From: Patescibacteria group bacterium
Lineage (GTDB): Bacteria; Patescibacteriota; WWE3; UBA101185; UBA10185
Length of the DNA stretch: 5,048 bases
Reading direction: 5' to 3'
Assembly (NCBI GenBank): GCA_022710505.1
Contig: JAKLGS010000052.1
Coordinates: forward strand, 1 to 5,048
Part shown: positions 4,998-5,048 of the stretch, in pieces
How the letters are laid out: every line of letters begins with the position of its first letter
Numbering within the stretch: the first letter of the stretch is position 1
Position numbers and translations under genes: made by a program
The notes under the pieces: generated by a model
The model's input: only the letters and a program-made list of their open reading frames with translations
What the model was told of the DNA's origin: nothing
Database searches by the model: none

Positions 4998-5048
4998 ATG
5001 AAACTTAATTATGTTTTACAAACAAGATTCGATAAGCTGACAAAAGCC
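4998..5048 (+). CDS. Start of a structural gene, possibly major capsid protein (truncated by window end)
   Basis: ATG 4998 opens 17 codons (MKLNYVLQTRFDKLTKA) that run off the window. It is the first ATG in this frame after the in-frame TAA at 4947-4949. The leader is A/T-rich without a Shine-Dalgarno, as for the gene at 549. In tailed phages the gene after the prohead protease is commonly the major capsid or scaffold protein, so capsid is a positional guess. The visible residues are too few to identify a family. Confidence 0.5.
   Translation, partial: MKLNYVLQTRFDKLTKA

Noticed and set aside
1..5048. tRNA genes, CRISPR arrays, insertion sequences or attachment sites
   Set aside because: I saw no tRNA cloverleaf, no regularly spaced direct repeats, no transposase motif with terminal repeats, and no integrase with core-site duplication.

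Overview
The window is an AT-rich fragment of a tailed-phage (Caudoviricetes) or prophage genome, read entirely on the + strand. The firmest anchor is an XkdF-like prohead protease at 3807-4886. The other recognisable parts are two virion-type beta-rich proteins (1-483 and 2551-3616) and a glycosyltransferase-methyltransferase fusion (549-2066). The host cannot be read with certainty. A TGCTATACT extended -10 element, an A/T-rich leader without Shine-Dalgarno before several genes, and the style of the structural proteins would fit an uncultured, possibly Patescibacteria-type, host. That is an inference only. The standard code, with TGA as stop, fits every gene.

Layout. 1-483 is the 3' end of a Ser/Thr/Ala/Gly-rich structural protein. 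A 65-bp gap carries a likely extended -10 promoter. 549-2066 encodes a 505-residue fusion of a GT-A glycosyltransferase domain and a class I SAM methyltransferase domain, ending in a stump that looks like the first strand of another GT2 domain. 2063-2515 is an unrecognised 150-residue protein overlapping it by ATGA, with its Shine-Dalgarno inside the stump. 2551-3616 is one tail-fibre or appendage gene split over two frames by a one-base shift in the tract CCCCCAAAA at 2750-2758. A 24-codon ORF (3613-3687) overlaps its end by ATGA. 3688-3806 is non-coding, rich in inverted repeats, and holds a clear intrinsic terminator at 3764-3789.

After the terminator comes the head module. The 359-residue prohead protease carries a DUF6582-like domain and a charged helical tail. 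A 25-codon ORF (4883-4960) overlaps it by ATGA. A GC hairpin follows (4961-4974), then the first 17 codons of a gene that by position could be the major capsid protein.

Reading as a whole: the promoter near 512-520 and the terminator at 3764-3789 bracket a cassette of sugar-modifying enzyme, unknown protein, fibre and micro-ORF. It looks like an accessory (moron-like) unit placed next to the head-maturation genes. The fusion enzyme may decorate a virion protein or a host surface glycan; the sequence does not decide which. The points most worth checking are the split fibre gene, the three-part architecture of the fusion enzyme, and the structured leader at 3688-3806.
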